A DNA stretch of 64,000 nucleotides from Pseudomonas shahriarae (GCF_014268455.2 NZ_CP077085.1:186001-250000), one strand, 5' to 3'. Positions 1 through 11,852 are shown, counted from the first letter of the stretch. Program-made: numbers and translations. Notes: a model not told the origin generated them from the sequence alone.

Positions 1-1057
1 TCGCACCGAAGCCAATGTGCGGCATGATCTTGTCTTTGGCCATGAAGCGCAGGCCCGCGCCCTGAAGGTAGTGCGTGGCGAATCCGTTCTTGTGCAATTG
101 GGCAGGGAGGCACGCCTGGTTCCGTTCGTTCTGGGTCAACATCTCAACGCCTTTAGGCGTTCCGTTGTCCAGCTTGTCGTAATCCCCACAAAGCATTGCG
201 TACAGACCACGAATGGTTTGATGGCTATGCAGTACATAATCCGGCGTATTCATGCCGCGCTCTGCCCAACGACTGAGATTCGGCATGAGGTTTTCTTGAT
301 AGCTGCTGTGTAGGGCTTTGCGGTTGACGCCGACGTAGGCGCCGGGAATACCTTCCAGTGCGATGATCAACACATTGCGCGCACGCCCCGGTGTCGCGAG
401 CAGTTTCTGTCCGTCCAGATCGAGTTCAGTGAGCCCCGCCATTTTCGGTAGTTCATCGACAGCCTCACCTTCCAGCCACTCTTCCGCGCTTGCCTGAACA
501 GCGCCAACGCTCGCGGCCATTAACTGATGTGGGAGGTTGAACAAGCGCCACTGGTCTTCTTCTGAGGGGTACAGGTGCTGCACACCCCAATGGGCGATCA
601 ATAGCAGTAGCGGTGCTGCCCACGCGCTTCGTGGTAAACCCGGAGCGGGAGACAAGCGTCCCAGGTACTGCGTGATCAGCCAAATTACCAGTCCAACAAT
701 CAGAGTGGCGGCCAGCCAAGGCTGGGCGAAACCACCACCTGTAGAGTTTTCCAAAAACTGAGGGTCGACCAGGTAGTGCAGGTCAGAGGAGTTTGGGAGT
801 CTACCGACCGCGCTGACCAGTTCGGCAGTCGCCAGAGTAATAAGTCCCCATACCAGCAACACAGGAAGCGCTAACCACCAAGGACGGCGATGCAGGAGTA
901 CTATCAGCAGGCTCGCAATTCCCAGATCTGAAAGATAACCAAGTGGATTCGACCAACCCAGAGCCGCACGCAGGCACAAAGGCACGATCAGAACCAACCC
1001 GATCAAGGCGATCAGGCGTGCACGGGGTTGTCTTAACCAGCGATGGATAACATTCAC
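1..1057 (-). CDS. LTA synthase/sulfatase-family membrane protein (partial, runs off the left edge)
   Basis: An uninterrupted reading frame enters from the left edge; 352 codons are visible from a GTG at 1057, preceded by a GGAAGG ribosome site and an in-frame TAA. The first ~170 residues hold several hydrophobic segments (for example LIALIGLVLIVPL, LLIVLL, ATLIVGLVIWLI), consistent with an N-terminal membrane domain. Then NVLIIALEGIPGAYV begins an alkaline-phosphatase-superfamily domain, followed by SHQTIRGLYAMLCGDY, where LTA synthases and phosphoethanolamine transferases carry the nucleophilic Thr. The substrate cannot be told; it may transfer a phospho-head group to an envelope glycan or lipid. 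It is divergent from nhaA. The C-terminal part of the catalytic domain lies outside the window. Confidence 0.72.
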   Translation of the reverse strand, partial: MNVIHRWLRQPRARLIALIGLVLIVPLCLRAALGWSNPLGYLSDLGIASLLIVLLHRRPWWLALPVLLVWGLITLATAELVSAVGRLPNSSDLHYLVDPQFLENSTGGGFAQPWLAATLIVGLVIWLITQYLGRLSPAPGLPRSAWAAPLLLLIAHWGVQHLYPSEEDQWRLFNLPHQLMAASVGAVQASAEEWLEGEAVDELPKMAGLTELDLDGQKLLATPGRARNVLIIALEGIPGAYVGVNRKALHSSYQENLMPNLSRWAERGMNTPDYVLHSHQTIRGLYAMLCGDYDKLDNGTPKGVEMLTQNERNQACLPAQLHKNGFATHYLQGAGLRFMAKDKIMPHIGFGA

Positions 1058-1342
1058 GCAAAGGCCTTCCAGACATTAAATCGTCATATAAGTGTGCTGG
1101 ATGGTATCAAGCGGGGGGACGACTCATCGAGTTATTCGAAAGAGGGACGGTGGATTGAGTCAGTGACGGCATTGATATCGTTTCGGATGCTTGGGCGTAA
1201 GCCCTATTTCAGAGGCTTGCGTTGAGGAGTGCTCGCTAACTAAGCCCTTCAGCATCAACTGTTTCATGCTGTTTAGACCCCGCCCCGCGTGCGCGGGCCA
1301 AGTGTTAATATATTACCTTTTTAAATGATCCAAAGGATGTTG

Positions 1343-2545
1343 ATGACCAATCATCAAGCTAAAGCCGAAACCCCTAGAGCTGCCGCAATTCTGGCTCGCT
1401 TCCTATCGTCGGAATCCGCTGGCGGTCTTGTACTGATGGGCGCAGCACTCGCGGCACTAATTGTGGCCAACTCGCCTCTCTCGCAAGGTTATTTTGCAGC
1501 CTTGCACAGTGTCTGGTTGGGCATGTCTGTCGAGCATTGGGTCAATGATGGCCTGATGGCGATCTTCTTCCTGATGGTCGGACTCGAGATCAAAAGAGAG
1601 GTACTGGCAGGCGGGCTCTCCACTTGGGGCCAGCGTGCGTTGCCAGGATTTGGTGCTTTAGGCGGCATGGTTGTGCCTGCATTGATCTACATCGCAATCA
1701 ACTGGGGTAATTCTGAGACCTTGAAAGGCTGGGCTATACCAGCCGCTACCGACATCGCATTCGCCCTGGGCGTCTTGTCGCTGCTGGGTAAGCGAGTCCC
1801 GACTTCACTGAAGGTTTTTCTCGCTGCCTTGGCGATCATTGACGACCTGGGGGCTGTGGTCATCATCGCCTTTTTCTACACCACTGGTCTTTCCATGCCG
1901 ATGTTGCTGGCATCGCTCGCAACCTTGGTCATTCTGATCGCAATGAATCGATGGGGCGTCAGACGATTGTTCCCCTATTTGCTGGTCGGTGGTGTGCTGT
2001 GGTTCTTCGTGCTGCAATCGGGGGTGCATGCCACCCTTGCGGGTGTCGCTGTAGCGCTGTGCATCCCAATGGGTAAGCCTGAAGAGGAAGTCCGGTCTCC
2101 ACTGCTGTTCCTGGAAGAAAAGCTGCACATGTGGGTAGCTTTCGCTGTGGTGCCGATTTTTGGCTTCGCCAATGCGGGTGTTTCACTTGCCGGTATTTCT
2201 ATGGAAAACCTAGTCGATCCGGTTCCGCTGGGTGTAGCGCTCGGCTTGTTGGTGGGCAAGCAGATTGGTATTTTCCTATTGGCTGCTCTGGCCATTCGTA
2301 TGGGCTTGGCCAAGCTGCCGGAAGGCAGCAATTGGGCACAGCTTTACGGCGTTGCGCTCTTGTGTGGCATCGGCTTCACCATGAGTCTATTCATCGGAAA
2401 CCTTGCGTTTGCTGGATCAGCTCACCTGATTGACGAGGTAAAAGTCGGTGTATTGATAGGTTCGACCTTGGCTGCAATAGGTGGTGTCCTGATTTTGCGA
2501 CGCAGCGCTGCACCTGCCATTACCGCCGGCACGGTTTCCAAGTAA
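1343..2545 (+). CDS. nhaA: Na+/H+ antiporter NhaA
   Basis: Inner-membrane sodium/proton antiporter that expels Na+ and supports pH homeostasis. The 400-residue product has the NhaA pattern of about twelve hydrophobic segments. It carries [14 protein letters not shown] near residue 80 and the conserved [15 protein letters not shown] and [12 protein letters not shown] blocks, whose Asp pair (DD of IDDLGA) forms the ion site. The ATG at 1343 is chosen because AAAGGA lies about six bases upstream; an in-frame ATG at 1325 would add six residues and has no such site. The 285-bp space before it contains a TTAATATATTA stretch that could hold the promoter. Base composition looks less GC-rich than in the glm and atp genes. 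It lies beyond attTn7, a place where accessory genes accumulate. Confidence 0.93.
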   Translation: MTNHQAKAETPRAAAILARFLSSESAGGLVLMGAALAALIVANSPLSQGYFAALHSVWLGMSVEHWVNDGLMAIFFLMVGLEIKREVLAGGLSTWGQRALPGFGALGGMVVPALIYIAINWGNSETLKGWAIPAATDIAFALGVLSLLGKRVPTSLKVFLAALAIIDDLGAVVIIAFFYTTGLSMPMLLASLATLVILIAMNRWGVRRLFPYLLVGGVLWFFVLQSGVHATLAGVAVALCIPMGKPEEEVRSPLLFLEEKLHMWVAFAVVPIFGFANAGVSLAGISMENLVDPVPLGVALGLLVGKQIGIFLLAALAIRMGLAKLPEGSNWAQLYGVALLCGIGFTMSLFIGNLAFAGSAHLIDEVKVGVLIGSTLAAIGGVLILRRSAAPAITAGTVSK

Positions 2546-2757
2546 GCGTAAGCGAGCCGGCCACGGAGTTTCTCCATGTTGGAAATCCTGTGGCCGGAAC
2601 ATCGTCTGGCGAAGTGTGGTCATCGTGCTTTACGCCAAAGCCGCTGAGACATCCCCCTGAACGGCTGATTGGCGCTAGCAACTTCGTAGCAACTTTTCCC
2701 GTGATCAGCGCAGACTTTCAGTCTCACAACAGTGAGCACGTCGCCAGAAGGAAAACC

Positions 2758-3117
2758 CTAAGCGTTCAATATCTTCGGCAACACAAACAGGACAAAACCT
2801 GTTGGGGTTCTATTTAAGTCGTAGCACCTCGAATGACCTATGTATTCAACCCTATAGTAGGAGACATCTTGAACACTCTTAAAAACCTCCTTTAACGGGT
2901 AGTTAGTATGCCTATTAAGCATCTTGTTCAAGCCATAGCAACTAATTCCCCCCTGCATTTGGGCGAGGAGTTTTTCCATAAAGGAACGCACAGTCTCCTC
3001 AGGCTGAATAGCTAAGATCATTTTTTCGATAAAACCTAGAGCGGCGTCGAGAGCAAGGAGGCAAGCAGGAAAGCGTCGCTGGCTGCTCAACCGGGGGGCA
3101 GGAGGCGCCAGCGACAA
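2758..3117 (-). CDS. Small hypothetical ORF in the glmS-nhaA interval
   Basis: Open frame of up to 119 codons from a TTG at 3117; an internal ATG (MILAIQPEETVRSFMEKL) would give about 87 residues. The C-terminal half (for example YPLKEVFKSVQDVSYYRVEY) reads like a folded soluble protein, while the first 20 residues are low-complexity and probably not translated. No family is recognised. It is oriented like glmS and lies directly inside the Tn7-end-like repeats, the position that tnsA occupies in Tn7, but it is far too short for TnsA and lacks visible nuclease motifs. It may be a remnant gene or not a gene at all. Confidence 0.3.
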   Translation of the reverse strand: MSLAPPAPRLSSQRRFPACLLALDAALGFIEKMILAIQPEETVRSFMEKLLAQMQGGISCYGLNKMLNRHTNYPLKEVFKSVQDVSYYRVEYIGHSRCYDLNRTPTGFVLFVLPKILNA

Positions 3118-3144
3118 ACTTTATTTCATTCCGACAGACTTTAT
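3112..3144 (-). repeat. Two direct repeats resembling TnsB sites of a Tn7-like end
   Basis: CGACAAACTTTAT (3112-3124) and CGACAGACTTTAT (3132-3144) differ at one base and are 20 bp apart. On the minus strand the second reads ATAAAGTCT, identical to the core of the Tn7 TnsB sites. It begins 12 bases inside a TG dinucleotide at 3156, 24 bp past the glmS stop, where Tn7 inserts. The terminal TGT of Tn7 is TGA here. No tns gene is visible in the window, so this would be a degenerate or remnant end. Confidence 0.35.
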
Positions 3145-3151
3145 CTCGTAG

Positions 3152-3216
3152 CTTCAACCCTTTCTCGTGACCGCTAAACGTTACTCGACCGTCACCGACT
3201 TGGCCAAGTTACGCGG
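3152..3216 (-). other. Predicted attTn7 site at the 3' end of glmS
   Basis: In many bacteria the TnsD protein of Tn7 binds the last ~36 bp of glmS and directs insertion about 25 bp past the stop codon. The conserved glmS end (LAKSVTVE then TAA, 3181-3206) is intact here, so the site should be recognisable and the insertion point falls near 3152-3158. Confidence 0.6.
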
Positions 3217-5013
3217 CTGGTCAACGTCCGTGCCCTTGAGCACCGCCACGTAGTACGACAGCAACTGCAGCGGGATGGTGTAGAGGATCGGCGACAGGGT
3301 GTCGTGGATGTGCGGCATGTTGATCACATGGGTGCCTTCGCCGTTGGTCATACCGGCCTTTTCGTCGGCGAACACGATCAGTTGACCACCACGGGCGCGT
3401 ACTTCCTGCAGGTTGGACTTGAGCTTTTCCAACAGTTCATTGTTCGGCGCCACGGTGACCACAGGCATGTCGTCGTCCACCAGGGCCAATGGGCCGTGCT
3501 TCAGCTCGCCGGCAGGGTAGGCTTCAGCGTGGATATAGGAGATTTCCTTGAGTTTCAGGGAGCCTTCCATTGCCACTGGGTATTGCGCGCCACGGCCGAG
3601 GAACAGGGTGTGGTTCTTGTCGGCAAACAGTTCGGCGACTTTCTCTACGGTGCTGTCCATGGCCAGTGCTTCGCCCAGGCGGGTGGGCAGGCGACGCAGT
3701 TCTTCTACCAGGATGGCTTCCACACCTGCAGCCAATGTGCCGCGCACCTGGCCAAGGGACAGGGTCAACAGCAGCAGGCCCACCAATTGGGTGGTGAAGG
3801 CCTTGGTGGAGGCTACACCGATTTCGCGGCCGGCCTGGGTCAGCAGGGTCAGGTCGGACTCACGCACCAGGGAGCTGATGCTGACGTTGCAGATCGCCAG
3901 GCTCGCCAGGTATCCCAGCTCTTTGGCATTGCGCAGGGCCGCCAGGGTGTCGGCGGTCTCGCCGGATTGGGAAATGGTGACGAACAGGGTATCGGGCTGA
4001 ACCACCACCTTGCGGTAGCGGAACTCACTGGCTACTTCGACCTGGCACGGGATGCCGGCCAGTTCTTCCAGCCAGTAACGGGCGACCATGCCGGCGTGGT
4101 AGCTGGTGCCACAGGCGACGATCTGCACATTGCGCACTTTGGCGAACAGCTCGGCGGCTTGCGGGCCGAAGGCGTTAACCAGGACTTGCTTGTCGCCAAG
4201 ACGGCCTTCCAGGGTGCGTTGCACCACGGCCGGTTGCTCGTGGATTTCCTTGAGCATGAAGTGGCGGAACTCACCCTTGTCGGCAGCTTCGGCGCCGTCG
4301 CGGTACTGCACAGCTTCGCGCTCGACGGAGTTGCCGTCGACGTCCCAGATCGCCACGCTTTCACGGCGGATGTCGGCGATATCGCCTTCTTCCAGGTACA
4401 TGAAGCGGTCGGTGACCTGACGCAAGGCCAGTTGATCAGAGGCGAGGAAGTTCTCCCCCAGGCCCAGACCAATCACCAATGGGCTGCCACTACGAGCGGC
4501 AACCACACGGTCCGGTTGGCTGGCGCTGATCACAGCCAGGCCGTAGGCGCCATGCAGTTCCTTGACCGTGGCCTTGAGGGCGGTGGTCAGGTCACTGTGG
4601 TCCTTGAGCTTGTGGTTGAGCAGGTGGGCGATGACTTCGGTGTCGGTGTCCGAGGTAAAGACGTAGCCCAGGCCCTTGAGTTGTTCACGCAGCACTTCGT
4701 GGTTTTCGATGATGCCGTTGTGCACCACCGCAATATCACCGGAGAAATGTGGGTGTGCATTGCGCTCGCACGGTGCACCGTGGGTCGCCCAGCGGGTGTG
4801 GGCGATGCCCAGACGGCCCGCCAGGGGCTCACCGGCCAGGGCCTGTTCCAGTTCGCTGACTTTGCCCGGACGACGCATGCGCTCCAGCTTGCCCGCGTTG
4901 CTGAAGACCGCCACGCCGGCACTGTCGTAGCCGCGGTATTCCAGGCGCTTGAGGCCTTCGAGCAAAATGGCGGTAACGTTTCGTTCAGCGACTGCGCCTA
5001 CAATTCCACACAT
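3181..5013 (-). CDS. glmS: Glutamine-fructose-6-phosphate aminotransferase (isomerizing)
   Basis: Makes glucosamine-6-phosphate from fructose-6-phosphate and glutamine, the first committed step to UDP-GlcNAc for peptidoglycan and LPS. The product is 610 residues, the usual length. It starts MCGIVGAV, exposing the Cys2 nucleophile of the N-terminal glutaminase domain, with [10 protein letters not shown] and HNGIIENHE loops. Two SIS domains follow ([10 protein letters not shown] and SQSGETADT near 300-350, [10 protein letters not shown] near 470), and the conserved C-terminal LAKSVTVE closes the sugar-isomerase channel. A DeoR-family gene ends only 10 bp upstream on the same strand, so the two are probably cotranscribed. 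The 3' end doubles as attTn7. Confidence 0.98.
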   Translation of the reverse strand: MCGIVGAVAERNVTAILLEGLKRLEYRGYDSAGVAVFSNAGKLERMRRPGKVSELEQALAGEPLAGRLGIAHTRWATHGAPCERNAHPHFSGDIAVVHNGIIENHEVLREQLKGLGYVFTSDTDTEVIAHLLNHKLKDHSDLTTALKATVKELHGAYGLAVISASQPDRVVAARSGSPLVIGLGLGENFLASDQLALRQVTDRFMYLEEGDIADIRRESVAIWDVDGNSVEREAVQYRDGAEAADKGEFRHFMLKEIHEQPAVVQRTLEGRLGDKQVLVNAFGPQAAELFAKVRNVQIVACGTSYHAGMVARYWLEELAGIPCQVEVASEFRYRKVVVQPDTLFVTISQSGETADTLAALRNAKELGYLASLAICNVSISSLVRESDLTLLTQAGREIGVASTKAFTTQLVGLLLLTLSLGQVRGTLAAGVEAILVEELRRLPTRLGEALAMDSTVEKVAELFADKNHTLFLGRGAQYPVAMEGSLKLKEISYIHAEAYPAGELKHGPLALVDDDMPVVTVAPNNELLEKLKSNLQEVRARGGQLIVFADEKAGMTNGEGTHVINMPHIHDTLSPILYTIPLQLLSYYVAVLKGTDVDQPRNLAKSVTVE

Positions 5014-5023
5014 GGTTTCTCTC

Positions 5024-5791
5024 CTAGATGACTGCCGCGCAAATCAGCGTAATGCCGCGGGCTTGAATCTGGTCGCGGGCCTCAAGCGGCAGGCGATCAT
5101 CGGTAATAAGGGTATGGACGCTGCTCCAGGGCAGTTCCAGGTTGGGGATCTTGCGGCCGATCTTGTCGGATTCGACCATCACCACCACTTCACGGGCGAC
5201 TTCGGCCATCACTCGGCTCAGGCCCAGCAATTCATTGAAGGTGGTGGTACCGCGCTGCAGGTCGATGCCGTCAGCGCCTATAAACAGTTGGTCGAAGTCA
5301 TAGGAACGCAGCACTTGTTCGGCGACCTGCCCCTGGAACGAGTCCGAGTGCGGGTCCCAGGTGCCGCCGGTCATCAACAGCACCGGCTCATGCTCCAACT
5401 CACTCAGGGCACTGGCCACATGCAGGGAGTTGGTCATCACCACCAGGCCGGGCTGATGGCCCAGCTCCGGGATCATCGCGGCGGTGGTGCTGCCACTGTC
5501 GATAATGATCCGTGCGTGTTCACGCAAGCGCTTGACCGCCGCACGGGCGATGGCGCGCTTATGCACAGAAATCGGTTGGGCAGGATCGCCGACCAGTTCC
5601 TGGGGCATGGTGATGGCGCCACCGTAGCGACGCAGCAGCAAGCCGTTGCTTTCCAGCGCGGCCAGGTCCTTGCGGATGGTCACTTCGGAGGTTTCGAAAC
5701 GTTTGGCCAATTCGTCCACGCTCACCTCGCCCTGCTCGTTGAGCAAGGTGAGGATGTTGTGGCGTCGTTGTGGTGTATTTCGTTTCGACAT
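5024..5791 (-). CDS. DeoR/GlpR-family transcriptional regulator
   Basis: 255-residue regulator with an N-terminal DeoR helix-turn-helix ([20 protein letters not shown], then [20 protein letters not shown]) and a C-terminal DeoRC sugar-phosphate sensor domain ([36 protein letters not shown]). Such proteins bind phosphorylated sugars and usually repress neighbouring sugar genes. Lying 10 bp upstream of glmS, it probably senses an amino-sugar or hexose phosphate and tunes glmS; that is inference from position. The ATG at 5791 (MSKRNTPQ) matches the usual start of the family; a TTG at 5830 would add 13 residues. A REP pair and glmU lie upstream. Confidence 0.88.
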   Translation of the reverse strand: MSKRNTPQRRHNILTLLNEQGEVSVDELAKRFETSEVTIRKDLAALESNGLLLRRYGGAITMPQELVGDPAQPISVHKRAIARAAVKRLREHARIIIDSGSTTAAMIPELGHQPGLVVMTNSLHVASALSELEHEPVLLMTGGTWDPHSDSFQGQVAEQVLRSYDFDQLFIGADGIDLQRGTTTFNELLGLSRVMAEVAREVVVMVESDKIGRKIPNLELPWSSVHTLITDDRLPLEARDQIQARGITLICAAVI

Positions 5792-5896
5792 GGTGATGAT
5801 AAGTTTCGGTTCGAAAGATAACGAAGGCAATCAAAACCTATTGACGGGAAATCGTCAAGCGGCGGGTGCACTTTTTTGAAAACAACATAGATCCAA

Positions 5897-5985
5897 TGTG
5901 GGAGCGGGCTTGCTCGCGAAAGCGGTGCATCAGATACACGTTCAGTGACTGACACTCCGTCTTCGCGAGCAAGCCCGCTCCCACA
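5897..5985. repeat. REP palindrome pair (inverted)
   Basis: TGTGGGAGCGGGCTTGCTCG (from 5897) is repeated in inverted orientation ending at 5985, with about 40 bp between the arms. This is the common Pseudomonas intergenic REP unit. It lies between glmU and the DeoR-family gene. Near-identical arms recur at 41399-41487, and a related variant at 48037-48122. Confidence 0.9.
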
Positions 5986-6019
5986 ATGGAATGGCGTTGC
6001 TAATGAGGTTGTGGATAAC

Positions 6020-7387
6020 TCAGGTCTTTTTGATTTTGACTGGGCGTTTCCAGCCGTCGATGTTGCGTTGGCGGGCGCGGGCCACTGCCAATTGCGACTT
6101 ATCCACATCCTGGTTGATGGTTGAGCCTGCCGCGGTGTTTGAACCATCGCCAATGGTGACGGGCGCAACCAGTGAATTATTGGAGCCGATAAAGACGTCT
6201 TCACCAATCGTCGTCTGATATTTGTTGGCACCGTCGTAATTGCAGGTAATGGCGCCGGCGCCAATGTTGCTGCGGGCCCCGATCACTGCATCGCCGAGGT
6301 AGGCCAGGTGCCCTGCCTTCGCATCGTCGCCCATCCGTGCGTTTTTCAGCTCAACAAAGTTACCCACATGGGCCCTGGCGCCCAACACGCTGCCCGGGCG
6401 CAACCGCGCAAATGGCCCCGCATCGCTGGCTTCACCCATCACCGCACCGTCGATATGGCTGTTGGCCTTGACCACCACGCCTTTGCGCAGGGTGCTGTCC
6501 TTGATCACGCAGTTCGGGCCAATCACCACGTCGTCTTCGATGATCACGCGGCCTTCTAGGATCACGTTGATATCAATCAGCACGTCACGGCCCACGGTGA
6601 CTTCGCCCCGTACGTCGAAACGCGCCGGGTCACGCAGTGTCACACCCTGCGCCATCAGGCGGCGGCCTTCGCGCAGTTGGTAGTGACGCTCCAGTTCTGC
6701 CAGTTGCTTGCGGTCGTTGGCGCCCTGCACTTCCATCGGGTCGTGGGGCTGCTCGGTGGCAACCACCAAGCCATCGCTGACGGCCATTTCAATCACGTCT
6801 GTCAGGTAGTACTCGCCCTGAACGTTGTTGTTCGACAGGCGGCCCATCCAGTCCGCCAGACGATCGGCCGGTACCGCAAGGATGCCGGTGTTGCCTTCAG
6901 TAATCGCCCGTTGTGCATCACTGGCATCTTTATGTTCGACGATGGCTGCGACCTTGCCGTCGGCATCGCGCACGATACGGCCATAACCGGTCGGGTCGTC
7001 CAGCTCGACGGTGAGCAGGCCCATCTGGCCCGGTACCACGCGCTTGAGCAGGCGCTGCAGGGTTTCCACTTCGATCAGCGGCACATCCCCGTAGAGGATC
7101 AGCACGGTGTCGGCCTTGATGAACGGCACGGCTTGCGCGGTGGCATGACCAGTGCCCAGTTGCTTGTCCTGCAATACGAAATTCAAGTCGTCGGCTGCCA
7201 GGCGCTCACGCACCGCATCGGCCCCGTGGCCAATCACGACGTGAATACGCTGTGGCTCCAGTTGCCGGGCGCTGTGGATAACATGGCCGAGCATGGAGTT
7301 ACCCGCAACCGGGTGCAGCACTTTGGGCAGGGAAGAACGCATGCGGGTGCCCTGACCTGCGGCGAGAATGACGATTTCAAGAGACAT
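6020..7387 (-). CDS. glmU: Bifunctional UDP-GlcNAc pyrophosphorylase / glucosamine-1-phosphate acetyltransferase
   Basis: Catalyses the last two steps to UDP-GlcNAc: acetylation of glucosamine-1-phosphate and uridylyl transfer. The 455-residue length fits the family. The N-terminal domain shows the nucleotide-binding [20 protein letters not shown] signature. From about residue 250 the chain becomes a left-handed beta-helix of hexapeptide repeats ([39 protein letters not shown]) that holds the acetyltransferase site. It lies downstream of the atp operon and upstream of glmS on the same strand, a common Pseudomonas order. The atp terminator separates it from atpC, so it probably has its own promoter in 7388-7448. 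Confidence 0.98.
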   Translation of the reverse strand: MSLEIVILAAGQGTRMRSSLPKVLHPVAGNSMLGHVIHSARQLEPQRIHVVIGHGADAVRERLAADDLNFVLQDKQLGTGHATAQAVPFIKADTVLILYGDVPLIEVETLQRLLKRVVPGQMGLLTVELDDPTGYGRIVRDADGKVAAIVEHKDASDAQRAITEGNTGILAVPADRLADWMGRLSNNNVQGEYYLTDVIEMAVSDGLVVATEQPHDPMEVQGANDRKQLAELERHYQLREGRRLMAQGVTLRDPARFDVRGEVTVGRDVLIDINVILEGRVIIEDDVVIGPNCVIKDSTLRKGVVVKANSHIDGAVMGEASDAGPFARLRPGSVLGARAHVGNFVELKNARMGDDAKAGHLAYLGDAVIGARSNIGAGAITCNYDGANKYQTTIGEDVFIGSNNSLVAPVTIGDGSNTAAGSTINQDVDKSQLAVARARQRNIDGWKRPVKIKKT

Positions 7388-7448
7388 GAATGGCTACCAA
7401 TCCTGGGCGGTCCGGCTTCAGACCAAAGAAGTGTTTTGCAAAAAAAGA

Positions 7449-7475
7449 AAAAGGGTAGCCGAGGCTACCCTTTTT
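7449..7475 (-). terminator. Rho-independent terminator after atpC
   Basis: AAAAAGGGTAGCC and GGCTACCCTTTTT form a perfect hairpin with a two-base centre. On the minus strand it is followed by a T-rich run. It lies 35 bp past the atpC stop and ends the atp operon before glmU. Confidence 0.9.
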
Positions 7476-7510
7476 AATCAATCGCGCATGAAGCATGACG
7501 GCTTGGCCGC

Positions 7511-7927
7511 TTACTTCTTGCGGATCTGCTGGAGCGTGCGCAGCTGGGCTGCAGCCTCGGCCAGACGTACAGCAGCAGCGCTGTAGTCGAAGTCCGCACC
7601 TTTTTCGTGCAGAGCCTTCTCGGCAGCCTTGACGGCTTCCTGAGCGGAGGCTTCATCCAGGTCGCCAGCACGTTGCACGGTGTCGGCAAGAACCTTGACC
7701 ATGTTCGGCTGAACTTCGAGGAAACCACCAGAGATGTAGAACACCTCCTTTTCCCCGCCCTGCTTGGTCAGAGTAATCGGACCGGGCTTCAAGCTGGTGA
7801 TCAGCGGTGCGTGGCCCAAGGCAATACCCAGGTCACCCAACTCGCCGTGTGCAATTACCATCTCTACCAGACCGGAGAAGATTTCCCCTTCCGCGCTGAC
7901 GATATCGCAATGGACTGTCATAGCCAT
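7511..7927 (-). CDS. atpC: ATP synthase F1 subunit epsilon
   Basis: Central-stalk subunit that couples rotation to catalysis and inhibits ATP hydrolysis. The 138-residue chain has the N-terminal beta-sandwich ([34 protein letters not shown]) and a C-terminal helical hairpin rich in Ala and charged residues ([29 protein letters not shown]). It is the last gene of the operon, 44 bp after atpD, and is followed by a strong terminator. Confidence 0.97.
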   Translation of the reverse strand: MAMTVHCDIVSAEGEIFSGLVEMVIAHGELGDLGIALGHAPLITSLKPGPITLTKQGGEKEVFYISGGFLEVQPNMVKVLADTVQRAGDLDEASAQEAVKAAEKALHEKGADFDYSAAAVRLAEAAAQLRTLQQIRKK

Positions 7928-7971
7928 CTGATTGCCTCAACCTGATGAGCGCCCGTTTCCGGGCGCCTGGA

Positions 7972-9375
<1,404 letters not shown>

Positions 9376-10236
9376 TTAAACCGCGGCAGCGCCGCCGACG
9401 ATTTCCGAGATCTCTTGGGTGATCGCAGCCTGACGCGCCTTGTTGTAGATCAGCTGCAAATCGCTGATCAGATCACCGGCGTTGTCGGTAGCGTTTTTCA
9501 TCGCGATCATCCGCGCCGCTTGTTCAGCTGCGTTGTTCTCGACCACCGCCTGGTACACCTGCGACTCCACGTAGCGCACCATCAAGCCGTCAAGCAGCTC
9601 TTTGGCGTCTGGTTCGTAGAGGTAGTCCCAGTGGTGCTTGAGTTCCTGATCCGGGGTCGCCACCAGTGGAATCAATTGCTCCACGGTTGGCTGCTGGGTC
9701 ATGGTGTTGATGAACTTGTTGGATACCACGGACAGGCGGTCGATCCGGCCTTCCAGGTATGCATCCAGCATCACCTTCACACTGCCGATCAAGTCATTGA
9801 TCGACGGCTCTTCACCCAGGTGGCTGATAGCTGCAACGACGTTACCGCCGAAGTTGCGGAAAAAGGCCGCACCCTTGCTACCAACAACACACAGATCAAT
9901 CTCGACGCCGTTTTCGCGGTTTACCGCCATGTCCTTGACCAGGGCCTTGAACAGGTTGGTATTCAAACCACCGCACAAACCACGGTCACTGCTCACTACC
10001 ACATAACCTGCACGCTTGACGGCGCGCTCGATCATGAACGGGTGGCGGTATTCCGGGTTGGCGTTGGCCAGATGCCCAATTACCTGGCGGATACGCTCCG
10101 CATAAGGACGGCTAGCCGACATGCGCATTTGTGCCTTGCGCATTTTGCTGACCGCCACTTTCTCCATGGCGCTGGTAATTTTTTGCGTGCTTTTGATGCT
10201 CGCAATCTTACTGCGAATCTCTTTTGCGCCTGCCAT
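9376..10236 (-). CDS. atpG: ATP synthase F1 subunit gamma
   Basis: Rotor shaft of F1. The 286-residue product begins [20 protein letters not shown] with the long N-terminal coiled-coil helix that includes [17 protein letters not shown], and ends with the matching C-terminal helix ([37 protein letters not shown]). [11 protein letters not shown] marks the Rossmann-like middle domain. It lies between atpA (50 bp upstream) and atpD (27 bp downstream). Confidence 0.98.
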   Translation of the reverse strand: MAGAKEIRSKIASIKSTQKITSAMEKVAVSKMRKAQMRMSASRPYAERIRQVIGHLANANPEYRHPFMIERAVKRAGYVVVSSDRGLCGGLNTNLFKALVKDMAVNRENGVEIDLCVVGSKGAAFFRNFGGNVVAAISHLGEEPSINDLIGSVKVMLDAYLEGRIDRLSVVSNKFINTMTQQPTVEQLIPLVATPDQELKHHWDYLYEPDAKELLDGLMVRYVESQVYQAVVENNAAEQAARMIAMKNATDNAGDLISDLQLIYNKARQAAITQEISEIVGGAAAV

Positions 10237-10286
10237 GTAACACCTATCAGGTTAGCAAGCGGGAGCCTTGCGGCTCCCGCTGCGGC

Positions 10287-11831
10287 TTACCAGGTTTGGG
10301 TGGCCTTGAACTTCTCGATACCGGCTTTCAGGCCAGCGTCGATTTCGTCATTGAAGTCACCCTTCACGTTGATCTTGGCCATCAAATCGGCATGATCTCG
10401 GTTGAAGTAAGCAATCAGCGCTTGTTCAAAGCTGCCGACCTTGGCGATTTCGACGTCAGTCAGGAACCCACGCTCAGCGGCATACAGCGACAGCGACATG
10501 TCAGCGATCGACATTGGCGCGTATTGCTTCTGCTTCATCAGCTCGGTAACGCGCTGACCATGCTCAAGTTGCTTACGGGTCGCTTCGTCCAGGTCAGAAG
10601 CGAACTGGGCGAATGCCGCCAGTTCACGGTACTGAGCCAGAGCGGTACGGATACCACCGGAGAGCTTCTTGATGATCTTGGTCTGAGCGGCACCACCCAC
10701 ACGGGATACCGAAACACCGGCGTTCACAGCAGGACGAATCCCGGAGTTGAACATGGCCGATTCCAGGAAGATCTGACCGTCGGTGATGGAAATCACGTTG
10801 GTCGGAACGAACGCGGAAACGTCGCCAGCCTGGGTTTCGATGATCGGCAGTGCGGTCAGGGAACCGGTTTTGCCGGTCACTGCGCCGTTGGTGAACTTCT
10901 CTACGTACTCTTCGGAAACGCGGGATGCGCGCTCCAGCAGACGGGAGTGGAGATAGAACACGTCGCCTGGGTAGGCTTCACGGCCTGGTGGACGGCGCAG
11001 CAGCAGGGAAATCTGGCGGTAAGCCACTGCTTGCTTGGACAGATCGTCATAAACGATCAGCGCGTCTTCACCGCGGTCGCGGAAGAATTCACCCATGGTG
11101 CAACCGGAGTACGGTGCCAGGAATTGCAGCGCAGGAGATTCCGAAGCACTGGCAGCCACGATGATTGTGTTGGCCAGGGCGCCGTTTTCTTCCAGCTTGC
11201 GAACCACGTTGGCGATGGTCGATTGTTTCTGACCGATCGCTACGTAGACGCAGAAAATGCCGCTGTCTTTCTGGTTGATGATCGCGTCGATCGCCAGAGC
11301 GGTCTTACCGATCTGACGGTCACCGATGATCAGCTCACGCTGGCCACGGCCGACTGGGATCATGGCATCGACAGCCTTGTAGCCAGTCTGTACAGGCTGG
11401 TCTACCGACTTACGCCAGATCACGCCTGGAGCAACTTTCTCGACCGCGTCGGTCTCGGTGTTGCCCAGTGGACCTTTACCGTCAACAGGGTTACCCAGTG
11501 CGTCGACAACGCGACCCAGCAGTTCCTTACCAACCGGAACTTCCAGGATGCGGCCTGTGCACTTGGCGCTCATGCCTTCGGCCAGACTGGTGTACGCGCC
11601 CAATACAACGGCACCTACGGAGTCTTGCTCCAGGTTGAGGGCCATACCGTAGACGCCGCCCGGAAACTCGATCATCTCGCCGTACATTACGTCGGCCAGA
11701 CCGTGAATCCGCACGATGCCGTCAGATACGCTGACGACAGTGCCTTCGTTACGGGCTTGGGAGGTCACATCGAGCTTGTCGATGCGGCCCTTGATAATTT
11801 CACTTATTTCGGAAGGATTGAGTTGCTGCAT
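10287..11831 (-). CDS. atpA: ATP synthase F1 subunit alpha
   Basis: Non-catalytic nucleotide-binding subunit alternating with beta in the F1 hexamer. It is 514 residues long with an N-terminal [17 protein letters not shown] helix for stator contact, Walker [16 protein letters not shown] near 170, [15 protein letters not shown] near 265 and the conserved [20 protein letters not shown]. An arginine in [11 protein letters not shown] corresponds to the arginine finger region. It begins 21 bp after atpH and is followed by atpG. Confidence 0.99.
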   Translation of the reverse strand: MQQLNPSEISEIIKGRIDKLDVTSQARNEGTVVSVSDGIVRIHGLADVMYGEMIEFPGGVYGMALNLEQDSVGAVVLGAYTSLAEGMSAKCTGRILEVPVGKELLGRVVDALGNPVDGKGPLGNTETDAVEKVAPGVIWRKSVDQPVQTGYKAVDAMIPVGRGQRELIIGDRQIGKTALAIDAIINQKDSGIFCVYVAIGQKQSTIANVVRKLEENGALANTIIVAASASESPALQFLAPYSGCTMGEFFRDRGEDALIVYDDLSKQAVAYRQISLLLRRPPGREAYPGDVFYLHSRLLERASRVSEEYVEKFTNGAVTGKTGSLTALPIIETQAGDVSAFVPTNVISITDGQIFLESAMFNSGIRPAVNAGVSVSRVGGAAQTKIIKKLSGGIRTALAQYRELAAFAQFASDLDEATRKQLEHGQRVTELMKQKQYAPMSIADMSLSLYAAERGFLTDVEIAKVGSFEQALIAYFNRDHADLMAKINVKGDFNDEIDAGLKAGIEKFKATQTW

Positions 11832-11852
11832 TGCTCTGCTGCCCCTTCAAAC

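Larger units (their letters stand above)
2546..3180. other. 635-bp region between nhaA and glmS
   Basis: The stretch begins with an inverted repeat (CCGGCCAC near 2556 and GTGGCCGG near 2590) just after nhaA. It could act as a weak terminator but its loop is long and no clear T-run follows. The rest is relatively AT-rich and contains one possible small minus-strand frame (2758-3117) and, next to glmS, direct repeats resembling Tn7 ends. Nothing else recognisable was seen. Confidence 0.5.

Noticed and set aside
1..1057. Suspected pseudogene because no complete long frame was evident at the left edge
   Set aside because: Direct reading of the minus strand from the GTG at 1057 shows an uninterrupted frame; it is only truncated by the window.
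1043..1225. 60-codon plus-strand frame between the sulfatase-family gene and nhaA
   Set aside because: It overlaps the sulfatase start on the opposite strand, lacks a ribosome site and has no recognisable features.
3304..5031. Long open frame (575 codons) on the plus strand antisense to glmS
   Set aside because: Low-complexity His/Gln/Val-rich translation with no motif; it mirrors the third-position bias of glmS, whose own product is unmistakable.
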